In this document: positions 33,834 through 42,752 of the stretch, piece by piece
Position numbering within the stretch: position 1 is the first letter of the stretch
How the letters are laid out: each line of letters begins with the position of its first letter
Source of the DNA: Nocardia pneumoniae NBRC 100136
Lineage (GTDB): Bacteria > Actinomycetota > Actinomycetes > Mycobacteriales > Mycobacteriaceae
Length of the DNA: 64,000 nt
Assembly (NCBI RefSeq): GCF_000308755.1
Contig: NZ_BAGF01000023.1
Span: 62,001 to 126,000 of the forward strand
Direction: 5' to 3'
Made by a program: the position numbers and the translations under genes
The notes under the pieces: model-generated
Told to the model about the DNA's origin: nothing
What the model saw: only the letters and a program-made list of their open reading frames with translations
Database searches by the model: none

Positions 33834-34924
33834 CGGGTCGCCTCCTGCGCGGCGTCGCGGGCGGCGACCAGACCGGCGTGCGTCGGCGCGTCCGGAACGT
33901 GCGCGGGACGCAGGGCGTCGAATTCCTTGCGCAGCACCGGCACCACTTCCTCGCCGAGCAGGTCCAGTTGCTCGAGCACCGTTTTCAGCGGAAGGCCCGC
34001 GTGGTCCATCAGGAACAGCTGGCGCTGGTAGTCGCCGAACGACTCGCGGAAGGTGAGCGTCTTGTCGATGACTTCCTGCGGGCTGCCCACGGTGAGCGGG
34101 GTCTGCTCGGTGAACTCCTCCAGCGACGGGCCGTGTCCGTAGACCGGCGCGTTGTCGAAGTAGGGCCGGAACTCCCGCACCGCGTCCTGGGAGTTCTTGC
34201 GCATGAACACCTGCCCGCCCAGTCCGACGATGGCTTGGTCGGCCGAGCCGTGCCCGTAGTGCTCGTAACGCGAGCGGTACAGCGAGATCAGGCGCTGGAA
34301 GTGCTCTTTCGGCCAGAAGATGTTGTTGGCGAAGAATCCGTCACCGTAGTAGGCGGCCTGCTCGGCGATTTCGGGGCTGCGGATCGAGCCGTGCCAGACG
34401 AACGGCGGCACGCCGTCCAGCGGACGCGGCGTCGAGGTGAACGATTGCAGCGGCGTGCGGAACTTGCCTTCCCAGTCGACCACGTCCTCGCGCCAGAGCC
34501 GGTGCAGCAGGTGGTAGTTCTCGATCGCCAGCGGGATGCCGTCGCGAATGTCCTTGCCGAACCAGGGATAGACCGGTCCGGTGTTGCCGCGGCCGAGCAT
34601 CAGGTCGACGCGGCCCCCGGCCAGGTGCTGCAACATGGCGAAGTCCTCGGCGATCTTCACCGGATCGTTCGTGGTGATCAGCGTCGTCGCGGTGGAGAGC
34701 TGAAGCCGCTCGGTCCGCGCCGCGATGTAACCGAGCATCGTCGTCGGCGACGACGGCACGAACGGCGGGTTGTGGTGCTCGCCGGTGGCGAACACGTCCA
34801 GACCGACTTCTTCGGCCTTCTGCGCGATCGTCACCATCGCCGTGATGCGCTCGTGCTCACTCGGCGTCCGCCCGGTGGTCGGGTCGGCCGTCACATCGCC
34901 GACCGTGAAAATTCCGAACTGCAC
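33830..34924 (-). CDS. LLM-class FMN-dependent monooxygenase (CE1758-type)
   Basis: This 364-residue luciferase-like monooxygenase uses the FMNH2 made by the adjacent reductase. Segments such as FATGEHHNPPF (His-His near residue 46), STATTLITTNDPVKIAEDFAMLQ and GRVDLMLGRGN are typical. I start at GTG 34924, which has GGAGG 4 bases upstream. A longer frame would begin without a ribosome site. Its substrate is unknown. A TTGGT-N10-ACCAA dyad (34956-34975) sits about 32 bases upstream and may be an operator. Confidence 0.9.
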   Translation of the reverse strand: MQFGIFTVGDVTADPTTGRTPSEHERITAMVTIAQKAEEVGLDVFATGEHHNPPFVPSSPTTMLGYIAARTERLQLSTATTLITTNDPVKIAEDFAMLQHLAGGRVDLMLGRGNTGPVYPWFGKDIRDGIPLAIENYHLLHRLWREDVVDWEGKFRTPLQSFTSTPRPLDGVPPFVWHGSIRSPEIAEQAAYYGDGFFANNIFWPKEHFQRLISLYRSRYEHYGHGSADQAIVGLGGQVFMRKNSQDAVREFRPYFDNAPVYGHGPSLEEFTEQTPLTVGSPQEVIDKTLTFRESFGDYQRQLFLMDHAGLPLKTVLEQLDLLGEEVVPVLRKEFDALRPAHVPDAPTHAGLVAARDAAQEATR

Positions 34925-34955
34925 GACGCCTCCTTCGATCTCAGTCTCACCCAAT

Positions 34956-34975
34956 TTGGTGGATATGGCAACCAA
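34956..34975. promoter_or_regulatory. Imperfect dyad upstream of the flavin monooxygenase pair
   Basis: TTGGT (34956-34960) and ACCAA (34971-34975) form inverted arms around 10 bases, with 7 of 10 position pairs matching in the 20-base dyad. No adjacent regulator exists. Confidence 0.3.
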
Positions 34976-35026
34976 TGGAACGGCGGCGTGTCCAGGGCTA
35001 TTCCCCAGCTGCCGGTGTGTCCTCGG

Positions 35027-36274
35027 TTACAGCAGGTATTCCTCGAGCCACGTGCGGGTGAGCAGGCGGGTCGCCTGGGCGCCGGTGTCGAGTTCGGTGG
35101 TGCCGAAGGCGTGGTCGAGGAAGGGGAGTCCGACGTAGCGGTGGGGGATGCCCGCGGCGTCGAGCGCGGCGGCGTAGGTCGCGGTGTGCTCGGCGAGCAC
35201 GAGGTGGTCGTTCTCGCCTTGGACCAGCAGCGTCGGCGGGGACTTGGCGGTGATGTGCGGCGCGGAGTCGGTCCCGGTGTAGCGATCGGGGTACTGCTCG
35301 GGCGTTCCACCGAGATACTGCCGAGCCGCCTCGGACCCCACCACGGTCTCGGTGCCGGAGGCGGTGAGGTCGACGGCGGGATACAGCGCGATCACCGCGT
35401 CCACCCGGGGTAGGTCGGCGGCGCTGCCGCAGCTGGGCCGCAGGGCACCGGCGTTGATCTTGTTCGCCACGTTGATCGCGAGATTGCCGCCCGCGGAGTC
35501 GCCGAACGTCGCGACCCGGCGCATATCCAACTCGTACTGCTGTGCGTGTGCCGCGGCCCAGGTCAGTGCGCAAGCGACATCGGCTTCCGCGGTGTCCCAG
35601 CGGTGGATCGCGTCGTCGGAGAGGCGGTAGTCCACATCGAGGACGGCGTACCCGTTGTCGGCCAGCCACCTGGTGTAAGCATTGGCGCCGCGGCCGCCGC
35701 CGACAAAAGCGCCGCCGTGGATGCTGACCACGAGCGGCGCCGGTGCGGCGCCGGGCGCGGGTAGGTACAGGTCCGCTCGGACCGGCTGCCCGTCGATGGT
35801 CGCGTACGTGACGGTCTCGTCGGGCGCGCCGCCGACGGTGCTGAACGGGACGGCCGGGGCGAATGGAATCCACGCGCCCGCCGCGTCACGCGCGGCGAAC
35901 ACCAGCGCCGCGCTCGTCGTCAGGGACAGGACCAGACCGACGGCGGCCGCCCCGGCCACCATCCCCGCGACGCGCCGACCCGCCGCGCTCCGGCGCAGCG
36001 CTCCCAGCGCCAGTCCGGCCGTCACCACCGCCAGCACCACGTTCCATGAGCCCATCGCGTCGCGCACCGCGCCGAGCAATAGCAGAGCGGATTGGATGAT
36101 CGCGTTGCGCAGCAACGGCATGACCCACGAGACCGGCACGACGGCGATCAGCTGGCTGAGTACGAGGTACGCGGCAAGCGTCGCCGCGAGCGTCAGCAAC
36201 CCGATCCGGGCCAGGCGCCGCGGCGGTTCCGGCCGTCCGGGTGCGGCCACGTCCGCTCCTCGCTCGTCGCTCAT
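35027..36274 (-). CDS. Membrane-anchored alpha/beta hydrolase (HSL/esterase type)
   Basis: This 415-residue protein has three or four hydrophobic helices in the first 130 residues, then an esterase domain. The oxyanion motif is SIHGGAFVGGG (about residues 190-200), the nucleophile elbow is GDSAGG (about 258-263), the acid is in QGENDHLV and the catalytic His is in FLDHAFG. This layout resembles mycobacterial membrane esterases of the LipN/Lip group that act outside the cytoplasm. It follows the luciferase-like gene by 102 bases on the same strand and is divergent from the Rv3235-like gene. Confidence 0.88.
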   Translation of the reverse strand: MSDERGADVAAPGRPEPPRRLARIGLLTLAATLAAYLVLSQLIAVVPVSWVMPLLRNAIIQSALLLLGAVRDAMGSWNVVLAVVTAGLALGALRRSAAGRRVAGMVAGAAAVGLVLSLTTSAALVFAARDAAGAWIPFAPAVPFSTVGGAPDETVTYATIDGQPVRADLYLPAPGAAPAPLVVSIHGGAFVGGGRGANAYTRWLADNGYAVLDVDYRLSDDAIHRWDTAEADVACALTWAAAHAQQYELDMRRVATFGDSAGGNLAINVANKINAGALRPSCGSAADLPRVDAVIALYPAVDLTASGTETVVGSEAARQYLGGTPEQYPDRYTGTDSAPHITAKSPPTLLVQGENDHLVLAEHTATYAAALDAAGIPHRYVGLPFLDHAFGTTELDTGAQATRLLTRTWLEEYLL

Positions 36275-36460
36275 TCGGGCTCTCCGCTTCCGGTGTCGGT
36301 GGGGGTCGACTCCAACATAGGTTTGCCGCCGCGCCGCGCCCTTCCCGCTGGCGACGCGCGTGCGTACTCGGGTAGCCGACTACGCGCGACTTCCGGTGGC
36401 GGGTCCGCAGAATCGGTCGCCACAGTGATTTCGGACACAGCGGTTGTGGAAGGGGTTTGG

Positions 36461-37009
36461 ATGGCTGGATATCGCGATTGGTTGGCGCCCGCTCCGAATC
36501 CGGAGCCGCCGTTGGACAGTCGGCGCCGCACCGAGGCCGACGAGACGGCGAGCGATCCGGCGGCAGCGCGCGCACTACCGTGCCGACCGCGGACGCACCT
36601 CGCCGCGTCCGGGCGGCCGAGCGCGGGTGTGCGCGGCGCGCTGCGCCGGAGTCATCCGCAGGGCACCCGCAGCGACGGCGAAACGCTCGCCACGGCGCGG
36701 CGATTCGCCGATTCGGCGGTGCGGATCGTGCTGGAGGTGCTCGACCGCAGGCGACCGGTGGCGCAGCTCGCCGTGGTCGCCGACGCCACGGTCGTCGCCG
36801 CGCTGCGCACCCTCATCGTCGCGGACCTGGTGCCGGGCCGTGCCCTCGGCGTCGCGGTGCCGATCCGGGTCAGCGTGGTGTTGGTGGACGCCAAGACCGC
36901 CGAGGTCTACGCCGCGTACGCCCGCGGCGCGAGGCATTTCGCGTTGGCGGCCCGCATCGTCCGCACCCGGTCGGCGGGCTGGCGGCTGACCGCCCTGCGC
37001 ATCCGATGA
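36461..37009 (+). CDS. Rv3235-family protein (DUF6459-type)
   Basis: This 182-residue protein has a variable, polar N-terminal half and a conserved C-terminal domain (about residues 85-182) beginning ARRFADSAVRIVLEVLDRRRPVAQL and ending GWRLTALRIR. This pattern is that of the Rv3235 family of actinobacteria, found near SecA in mycobacteria and of unknown function. No signal peptide or membrane helix is visible. ATG 36461 is preceded by GAAGGGG. It is divergent from the membrane esterase. Confidence 0.75.
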   Translation: MAGYRDWLAPAPNPEPPLDSRRRTEADETASDPAAARALPCRPRTHLAASGRPSAGVRGALRRSHPQGTRSDGETLATARRFADSAVRIVLEVLDRRRPVAQLAVVADATVVAALRTLIVADLVPGRALGVAVPIRVSVVLVDAKTAEVYAAYARGARHFALAARIVRTRSAGWRLTALRIR

Positions 37010-37293
37010 CGGATATACGGGCCGTCGGCGGCGTCACACGCACGTCGAGCTGCTGGACCGGCTCGCCGGACGCGCCGGAGGGGCGGTCGTGATCGAACCC
37101 GTCGACCCGCCTTGTCTTCGAGGTCGAGTAGCCAGCTACCTGGATCCGTACTTCGCTCGGCGGCCGGACCGGTGACCCGCCCTGGAACCGAGCGCCGTAT
37201 CGGCCCCCGGAGCAGCCGTTGTATGCCCACGCGGCTGGCTTACCGTGGTCTCAGTATGCGGCGGGCGTTCCCGGCCGTTTGGTGTCGGCTGCG

Positions 37294-38202
37294 TCAGGCC
37301 AGCGAGCTCAGCCAATCGTGCATCCAGGACAGCGCGGTTTTGCCGCCGCCGACGGGGTAGCTGCCGTAGGCGGTGTGGGTATCGGAGCGGTAGAACTCCT
37401 CGAACAGCCGCGCGCGTTCCTGGTTGGCCGACTCCGAAAGCTGGCTCTGCAGCAGCGCGATCCCGCCGCTGGACATGAGATCGCCGAGGATGGCGTTCAT
37501 TTCGAGTTGGTAGCGCCAGAGGTAGGCGGGGTCCGGGTGCGAAGTCTGCGCCAGGAAGCCCGCGAAGCGGGTCACGAAATCGTCCGCGGCCGTCGCGCAG
37601 TAGAGGTCGCCGATCGCGCAGATGGTGCGGGTCTGCGGACTGACGAAACCGAATCCGCCGATCCGCGGACCGCCCGCGCCCGCACCGCCCACCGCGGGCC
37701 CGACCAGCGCGTCGGCGGGGGAGCGGCGCGGATCGGAGATGAGTCCCACCGCCGCGATCCGGTGCGGCGGCACGACGCCGAGGCCGGTGCCGATCTCGGC
37801 GGCGAGATCGCCCGCGGCGTCGGCTCCCTGGCTGTAGCCGAGCAGCGCGATCTTCGTCGCACCGCACTCCCTGGCCATCGCCGCGATCATGCCGCGCGCG
37901 TTGTCCACGGCCTCCCGCTTGGAGGCGCCGTAGACCTCGCTCTCCCACGGGAACGCCGTCGCGGCGTAGCTCACGTAGTCCACCCGCGCCGAGCTGGGCA
38001 GCCCATCGGTGACCCCCGAGAGCATCCCGGGTCCGGGGCGTTCGCCGTCCGGCCGATCGGTGGTCTCCCAGGTTCCCGGGATCGCCACTACGTACAGGGT
38101 GGGGCACTCCGGTTCGGCGGCGGCCGGCCCGCTGCCGGGGCCGACACAGGACAGCGCCATCGCCGCGATACCGATGGCCGCCGAGATCAACTTCGATCGC
38201 AT
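37294..38202 (-). CDS. Secreted cutinase-family hydrolase
   Basis: This 302-residue cutinase begins with a Sec signal peptide (MRSKLISAAIGIAAMALS, cleavage near PAAAEPE, about residue 29). The catalytic Ser is in LLGYSQGADAA (G-Y-S-Q-G, about residues 119-129). Two Cys pairs fit disulphides, and a C-terminal extension after ICAIGDLYC is longer than in fungal cutinases. Mycobacterial relatives (Culp) hydrolyse lipids. ATG 38202 has AGGAG 8 bases upstream. A perfect dyad lies 103 bases upstream of the start. Confidence 0.9.
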   Translation of the reverse strand: MRSKLISAAIGIAAMALSCVGPGSGPAAAEPECPTLYVVAIPGTWETTDRPDGERPGPGMLSGVTDGLPSSARVDYVSYAATAFPWESEVYGASKREAVDNARGMIAAMARECGATKIALLGYSQGADAAGDLAAEIGTGLGVVPPHRIAAVGLISDPRRSPADALVGPAVGGAGAGGPRIGGFGFVSPQTRTICAIGDLYCATAADDFVTRFAGFLAQTSHPDPAYLWRYQLEMNAILGDLMSSGGIALLQSQLSESANQERARLFEEFYRSDTHTAYGSYPVGGGKTALSWMHDWLSSLA

Positions 38203-38304
38203 GCGTTCGCTCCTGGTAGTCCACGCGCCGCAGGCGCTCCCCGGCAGGAATCGGCCTCCGCCGGTGCCGCGCGGTGGTCGGACCCGGCCCCGTCGAAGGC
38301 AGCA

Positions 38305-38324
38305 TTGAGACTCGGTGGTCTCAA
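38305..38324. promoter_or_regulatory. 20-bp palindrome upstream of the cutinase gene
   Basis: TTGAGAC-TCGGTG-GTCTCAA is a perfect 7-bp-arm dyad in the 220-base gap between the cutinase gene and the TetR gene, both on the minus strand. A half copy, GAGAC, recurs at 38350-38354. The binding protein is unknown. Confidence 0.45.
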
Positions 38325-38422
38325 AGTGCAGCCAGGATAGCGAGACTGTGTGAGACAGCACAATCGACCAGCCAAGTGACGCACATCACAATTCATTCCC
38401 CTGCGCGCACGCCGGACGATTG

Positions 38423-39022
38423 CTACGGGTTGTGGTTCAGCAGGATGCCGATGGCCTCCGCCCATCGATCGATGGTTGCCGCGGCGGCGCGCTCGGTTGA
38501 GCGCAGTGGCCGGGACATCGCGGTGCCGCGCAGTATCGCGACCGTGAGATCGCGGACGGCCGGATAGCGCGGATGGGCGACGAACTCCGGCCCGAACAGC
38601 GCGTCGACCACGCGATGCAGATCCCGCCCCGCCTGCCGTTCGGCGGCGCGCAACGCCTCGGCCAGCGACGGATCGGTGCGCGCGGCCGCCCACAATTCGA
38701 ACTCGGCCTGCGCCGCCGGGCGGGCCATCGACTCGTACAACGCGGTCAGGGCGCGCAGCACCGGGTCGGAGCCGTCGCCGAGCCGATCCGCGGCCTCTCG
38801 GACGGCCGCTTCGTTGCGTGCCACCAAATGGGCGACCAGTTCCGAGACCAAGGCGTCGATCGTGGGGAAGTGGTGCAGGAGAGCCCCGCGGCTGACGCCC
38901 GCCGCGCGCTGCACCGCCAGGGTGGACAGCGCCGAATACCCTCGCTCGGCCAGCAGATCGGCGGCGGCGTCGAGAAGTCGGACGCGAGTCGCCCGCTTCT
39001 GCTCCTCGCGTCGTCCGGCCAT
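38423..39022 (-). CDS. TetR-family regulator, divergent from crotonase
   Basis: This 199-residue TetR repressor has a helix-turn-helix in residues about 25-55 (STLAVQRAAGVSRGALLHHF) and a C-terminal ligand domain. Its ATG at 39022 is divergent from the enoyl-CoA hydratase gene, with a perfect palindrome at 39053-39070 in the 109-base gap. It probably represses both genes and responds to an acyl-CoA ligand. Upstream in-frame starts exist, but they would run through the operator. Confidence 0.88.
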   Translation of the reverse strand: MAGRREEQKRATRVRLLDAAADLLAERGYSALSTLAVQRAAGVSRGALLHHFPTIDALVSELVAHLVARNEAAVREAADRLGDGSDPVLRALTALYESMARPAAQAEFELWAAARTDPSLAEALRAAERQAGRDLHRVVDALFGPEFVAHPRYPAVRDLTVAILRGTAMSRPLRSTERAAAATIDRWAEAIGILLNHNP

Positions 39023-39052
39023 CGGGCTCCCTTCATCGCCGAGGACGATTTC

Positions 39053-39070
39053 ACAGTCAGTATTGACTGT
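39053..39070. promoter_or_regulatory. TetR operator-like palindrome ACAGTCA-N4-TGACTGT
   Basis: A perfect 7-bp-arm dyad sits between the divergent TetR and enoyl-CoA hydratase genes, 31 bases from the TetR start and 62 from the hydratase start. It overlaps a TTGACT sequence that could be a -35 element. Confidence 0.7.
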
Positions 39071-39131
39071 CAAATGGTTCGTGAGCCAGACTGCGCATAC
39101 CCGATTCCGGCCGACGTCGAAAGGGAAACCG

Positions 39132-40142
39132 ATGACCAACAGTGAATTCCAGGACGACGCGGCCCCGTGGTACCGCAATTGGGCCGAGATCCCGGGCTCG
39201 CCGTGGGCGGACCGCCCCGAACCGGACGACGCGGGCGAGTACCGCACGCTGACCTACGAGCGGGACGGCCGGATAGCGCGGATCACGTTCAACCGGCCGG
39301 ACAAAGGCAATGCGATCACCCCGGACACCCCGCTCGATTTGGCGCGCGCGGTCGAGCGCGCCGATCTGGACCCGCGGGTGCACGTGATCCTGCTGTCCGG
39401 GCGCGGCAAGGGGTTCTGCGGCGGGTACGACCTGAGCATGTTCGCCGAGCAGAGTTTCGCGGTGACCGGCGGACCCGATGACGTGATGGGCACGGTCGTC
39501 GATCCGGTGGCGCAGGGCCGCAACCACGACCCGGCGCGAACCTGGGATCCGATGATCGACTACGCGATGATGAGCCGGTTCAACCGCGGGTTCGCCAGCC
39601 TGATGCAGGCGAACAAGCCGACCGTGGCCAAGCTGCACGGCTTCGCCGTGGCGGGCGGCAGCGACATCGCCCTGTTCGCCGATCAGATCATCTGCGCCGA
39701 CGACACCAAGATCGGTTATCCGCCCACCCGCGTGTGGGGTGTCCCGGCCGCGGGCATGTGGGCGCATCGGCTCGGTGACCAGCGCGCCAAGCGCCTGCTG
39801 TTCACCGGCGACTGCCTCACCGGCAAGCAGGCCGTCGAATGGGGCCTCGCGGTCGAGTCCTGGCCCGCCGACGAACTCGACGCGCGCACCGAGGAATTCG
39901 TCGCCAGGATCGCGCGCATGCCGGTCAACCAGCTCATGATGGCCAAGCTGGCGCTCAACTCGGCGCTGTACGCGCAGGGCGTCGCCAACTCCGGCATGAT
40001 CAGCACCGTCTTCGACGGCATCGCCCGGCACACCAGAGAGGGTTACGCCTTCACGAACCGTGCTTTCACCGTCGGTTTCCGCGAGGCGGTCCGCGAGCGT
40101 GACGAGCCGTTCGGCGACTACAAGCGCGCGCGGTCCGAGTGA
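39132..40142 (+). CDS. Enoyl-CoA hydratase/crotonase family protein with long N-terminus
   Basis: This 336-residue crotonase-fold protein is longer than the family's usual 260 residues, with an N-terminal extension of about 35 residues (WYRNWAEIPGSPW) and an insertion near residues 105-140. Oxyanion segments are GKGFCGGYDLSMF and LHGFAVAGGSDIALF. Conserved PPTRVWG at the second active-site loop differs from the classic Glu-Glu pair, so the reaction may not be hydration. It is controlled by the divergent TetR. Confidence 0.88.
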   Translation: MTNSEFQDDAAPWYRNWAEIPGSPWADRPEPDDAGEYRTLTYERDGRIARITFNRPDKGNAITPDTPLDLARAVERADLDPRVHVILLSGRGKGFCGGYDLSMFAEQSFAVTGGPDDVMGTVVDPVAQGRNHDPARTWDPMIDYAMMSRFNRGFASLMQANKPTVAKLHGFAVAGGSDIALFADQIICADDTKIGYPPTRVWGVPAAGMWAHRLGDQRAKRLLFTGDCLTGKQAVEWGLAVESWPADELDARTEEFVARIARMPVNQLMMAKLALNSALYAQGVANSGMISTVFDGIARHTREGYAFTNRAFTVGFREAVRERDEPFGDYKRARSE

Positions 40143-40175
40143 TCGATCGGCACGTCCGCGTACGGCGGCCGCGAG

Positions 40176-42743
40176 TCAGTGCTCGGGAGAAACCCTCCCG
40201 GCCGCCTCGTCGTCGACGTCGTAGCCGAGCCGCACATCGTGCGCCGCGTCGCGGCCGCACAACGTGACCCGGCTGGTCACCGGCGGATAGCCGCGCGCGA
40301 CGATCGTGTAGTCGCCTTCGGCGAGATCCGTGACCAGGTACCGGCCGTTCTCGTCGGTGCGCGTCGTCGCGATGAGCACGCCCGCCGTGTCGAGCACGCT
40401 GATCTGGACATCCGAGACCGCCCGGCCGTCGTCCGACCACGCTGTTCCGGTCAGCACAGCCATCGGGGCGAGATCGATGTCGTGGCGCAGGGGTCCGTTG
40501 TCCGGCACCGTCAGCGTGGTCGCGCTCGGACGCATGTGCTCGGCGATCGCCACCAGGGTGTAGGCGCCGGGGACCACGCCATGGCAGACGTAGGCCCCGT
40601 CGGAGGCGGCGGTGGCGGAGCCGACGACCTCGCCGTCCGGATCGGTCAGCGTGACGGTCGCGCCGGGCAGCGGCTCGCCGTGGGTGCGCGACCGGACCAC
40701 GCCGGACACCTCGCTCGAGCCGAGCAGCGTGATGTCGACCTGCTGCGGCCGGTCCGCGAGCGTGACATTGAGCGCCGCCGGTTGATGCCCGGCGGCCGAG
40801 ACGATCAGCACGTAATTGCCCGCCTCGGGCGCGCCGACGACATAACGGCCGTCGGAGCCGCCGCTCGCCCGTGCGGCCTGACGTCCGCGCTGGTCGATGA
40901 GGGTCAGCGCGGCTGAGGCCACGGGGTGGCCGTCGGCCCGGTGGACGTAACCGCTGAGGGAGCGTCCCTCGTACTCCACGCTGTCGGCGTCGAAACTCGC
41001 GCGCGGCTCGAGATGCCGCGCCCCGTTGCCCGCGGGATCGCCCGACGCGTGCTTGCCCGCCCCGGCGAGCACCGGCTCCGGTTCCGACAGCGCTTGCGCG
41101 GCGCCCTCCCAGACCTGATCGGCTTCCCACCGCGACTCGGCTTCCTCCCGCTTCGCGCTCGGCGCCGCCGCCGGAACCGGATTGTCTTGCAGCGGAATCT
41201 CTTTCATGAACATCAGCACCACGCAGGCCAGCAGCGCCACTCCGGCCGCCGCGTAGAACACCCCGTGCATGGAGTCGGTGAACCCGGTGAGGATCGGTAT
41301 CTTCAGCGCGTCGGGCAGGGCCGCGATACCGCTGGTGTTGGATTGCATGCCGCTGAGCTGGTCGGGGCCGAATCCGGGCGGCAGCACGCCGCCGAACGCG
41401 TCGGTGATCCGGTGCGGCAACAGGTTGAACAGGATCGTCAAGAACACCGCGACGCCGAGGGTGCCGCCCATCTGGCGGAAGAAGGTGGCCGAGGCGGTGG
41501 AAACGCCCATGTCCGAGCGTGGTCCGGCGTTCTGCGCGGCGATGATCAACGTCTGCATGCAGCAGCCGAGCCCGAGGCCGATCACGCCGCCGTAGACCAG
41601 CGGCTGCCACAGCGGACTGTCGTAGTGCACCTGCGCGTACAGCGTCGCGCCGAGCGCGACGATGAACGTGCCGGTCACCGGCAGGAACTTGTAGCGACCG
41701 GTCCGCTTGGTGATCCGCCCGGCCGCCTGCGAGCCGATGGTGATGCCGAGCACCAGCGGCAGCATCAGCAGGCCCGCCTTCGTCGGCGAGTACCCTCGCA
41801 CCACCTGGAAGTACTGCGGGACCATGGTGATCGCGCCGAACATCGCCACGCCGACGATGAATCCGCCAAGGATGGTGACGCTGAAGGTCGAATTCTTGAA
41901 CAGCCGCAATGGGATCAGCGCCGCGTCCTTCATCAGGAATTCGACCAGCACGAACAGCAGGAAGCCGACCGCGCCGATGCCGTAGCAGATCAGCGCGCGC
42001 TCCGACGACCAGCCCCAATGGCGGCCCTGCTCGGCGATGATCAGCAGCGGCACGACGAAGACGGTCAGCGCCAGCGCGCCGAACCAGTCGATGCGGTGGT
42101 GCTGGCGCTGGTGCGGCGTGTTGAGCACCTTGGCCACCACGAGCATGGCCAGCACGCCGACCGGGACGTTCACCAGGAACACCCAGCGCCAGCCTTCGAT
42201 GCCGCCGAGTTCTTGGTAGTCGGAGAAGAAGCCGCCGAGCACCGGGCCGAGCACGGTGGCCGTACCGAAGACCATCATGAAGTAGCCCTGGTAGCGCACC
42301 CGTTCCCGCACGGGGACGATGTCACCGATGATGGTGAACGCCAGCGACATCAGCCCGCCCGCGCCGAGGCCCTGGAAGGCGCGGAACCCGGCGAGCTGGT
42401 ACATCGAGGTCGCGAAGGTGCAGGCCACCGAACCGATGACGAACAATCCGATCGCCACGAGGTAGAACGGTTTGCGGCCGTAGATGTCGGCCAGTTTGCC
42501 GTACAGCGGCGTGGTGATCGTCGCGGTGATCAGGTACGCCGTTGTCGCCCAGGCTTGTTCGTCGAAACCGTGCAGGCTGTTGGCGATCTTCACGATCGCG
42601 ACGCTGACGATGTTCTGGTCGAGCGCGGCCAGGAACATGCCGAGCAGTAGGCCGGACAGGATGGTCAGGATCTGCCGGTGCGACAGTGTCGTGCCCGTGC
42701 TCGGGTCCAGGTCCCGCGGAGCCTGGGTGGTGGAGTTCGTCAT
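40176..42743 (-). CDS. MFS drug-exporter (DHA2 type) with three C-terminal carboxypeptidase-regulatory-like repeats
   Basis: This 855-residue protein has an EmrB/QacA-type 14-helix transporter (about residues 20-510): LDQNIVSVAI, the motif A segment GKLADIYGRKPFY and GWRWVFLVNVPVG. A linker of about 75 residues follows, then three tandem domains of almost exactly 85 residues each (about 591-675, 676-760, 761-840). Each has the pattern G-x-V-x-x-G-x-P-x-x-x-A-x-x-T/S and ends with D-G-x-Y-x-V and G-x-Y. They are beta-sandwich CarboxypepD_reg-like units, expected on the cytoplasmic side. It lies 9 bases after the MarR gene. Confidence 0.9.
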   Translation of the reverse strand: MTNSTTQAPRDLDPSTGTTLSHRQILTILSGLLLGMFLAALDQNIVSVAIVKIANSLHGFDEQAWATTAYLITATITTPLYGKLADIYGRKPFYLVAIGLFVIGSVACTFATSMYQLAGFRAFQGLGAGGLMSLAFTIIGDIVPVRERVRYQGYFMMVFGTATVLGPVLGGFFSDYQELGGIEGWRWVFLVNVPVGVLAMLVVAKVLNTPHQRQHHRIDWFGALALTVFVVPLLIIAEQGRHWGWSSERALICYGIGAVGFLLFVLVEFLMKDAALIPLRLFKNSTFSVTILGGFIVGVAMFGAITMVPQYFQVVRGYSPTKAGLLMLPLVLGITIGSQAAGRITKRTGRYKFLPVTGTFIVALGATLYAQVHYDSPLWQPLVYGGVIGLGLGCCMQTLIIAAQNAGPRSDMGVSTASATFFRQMGGTLGVAVFLTILFNLLPHRITDAFGGVLPPGFGPDQLSGMQSNTSGIAALPDALKIPILTGFTDSMHGVFYAAAGVALLACVVLMFMKEIPLQDNPVPAAAPSAKREEAESRWEADQVWEGAAQALSEPEPVLAGAGKHASGDPAGNGARHLEPRASFDADSVEYEGRSLSGYVHRADGHPVASAALTLIDQRGRQAARASGGSDGRYVVGAPEAGNYVLIVSAAGHQPAALNVTLADRPQQVDITLLGSSEVSGVVRSRTHGEPLPGATVTLTDPDGEVVGSATAASDGAYVCHGVVPGAYTLVAIAEHMRPSATTLTVPDNGPLRHDIDLAPMAVLTGTAWSDDGRAVSDVQISVLDTAGVLIATTRTDENGRYLVTDLAEGDYTIVARGYPPVTSRVTLCGRDAAHDVRLGYDVDDEAAGRVSPEH

Positions 42744-42752
42744 GGATGAGCC

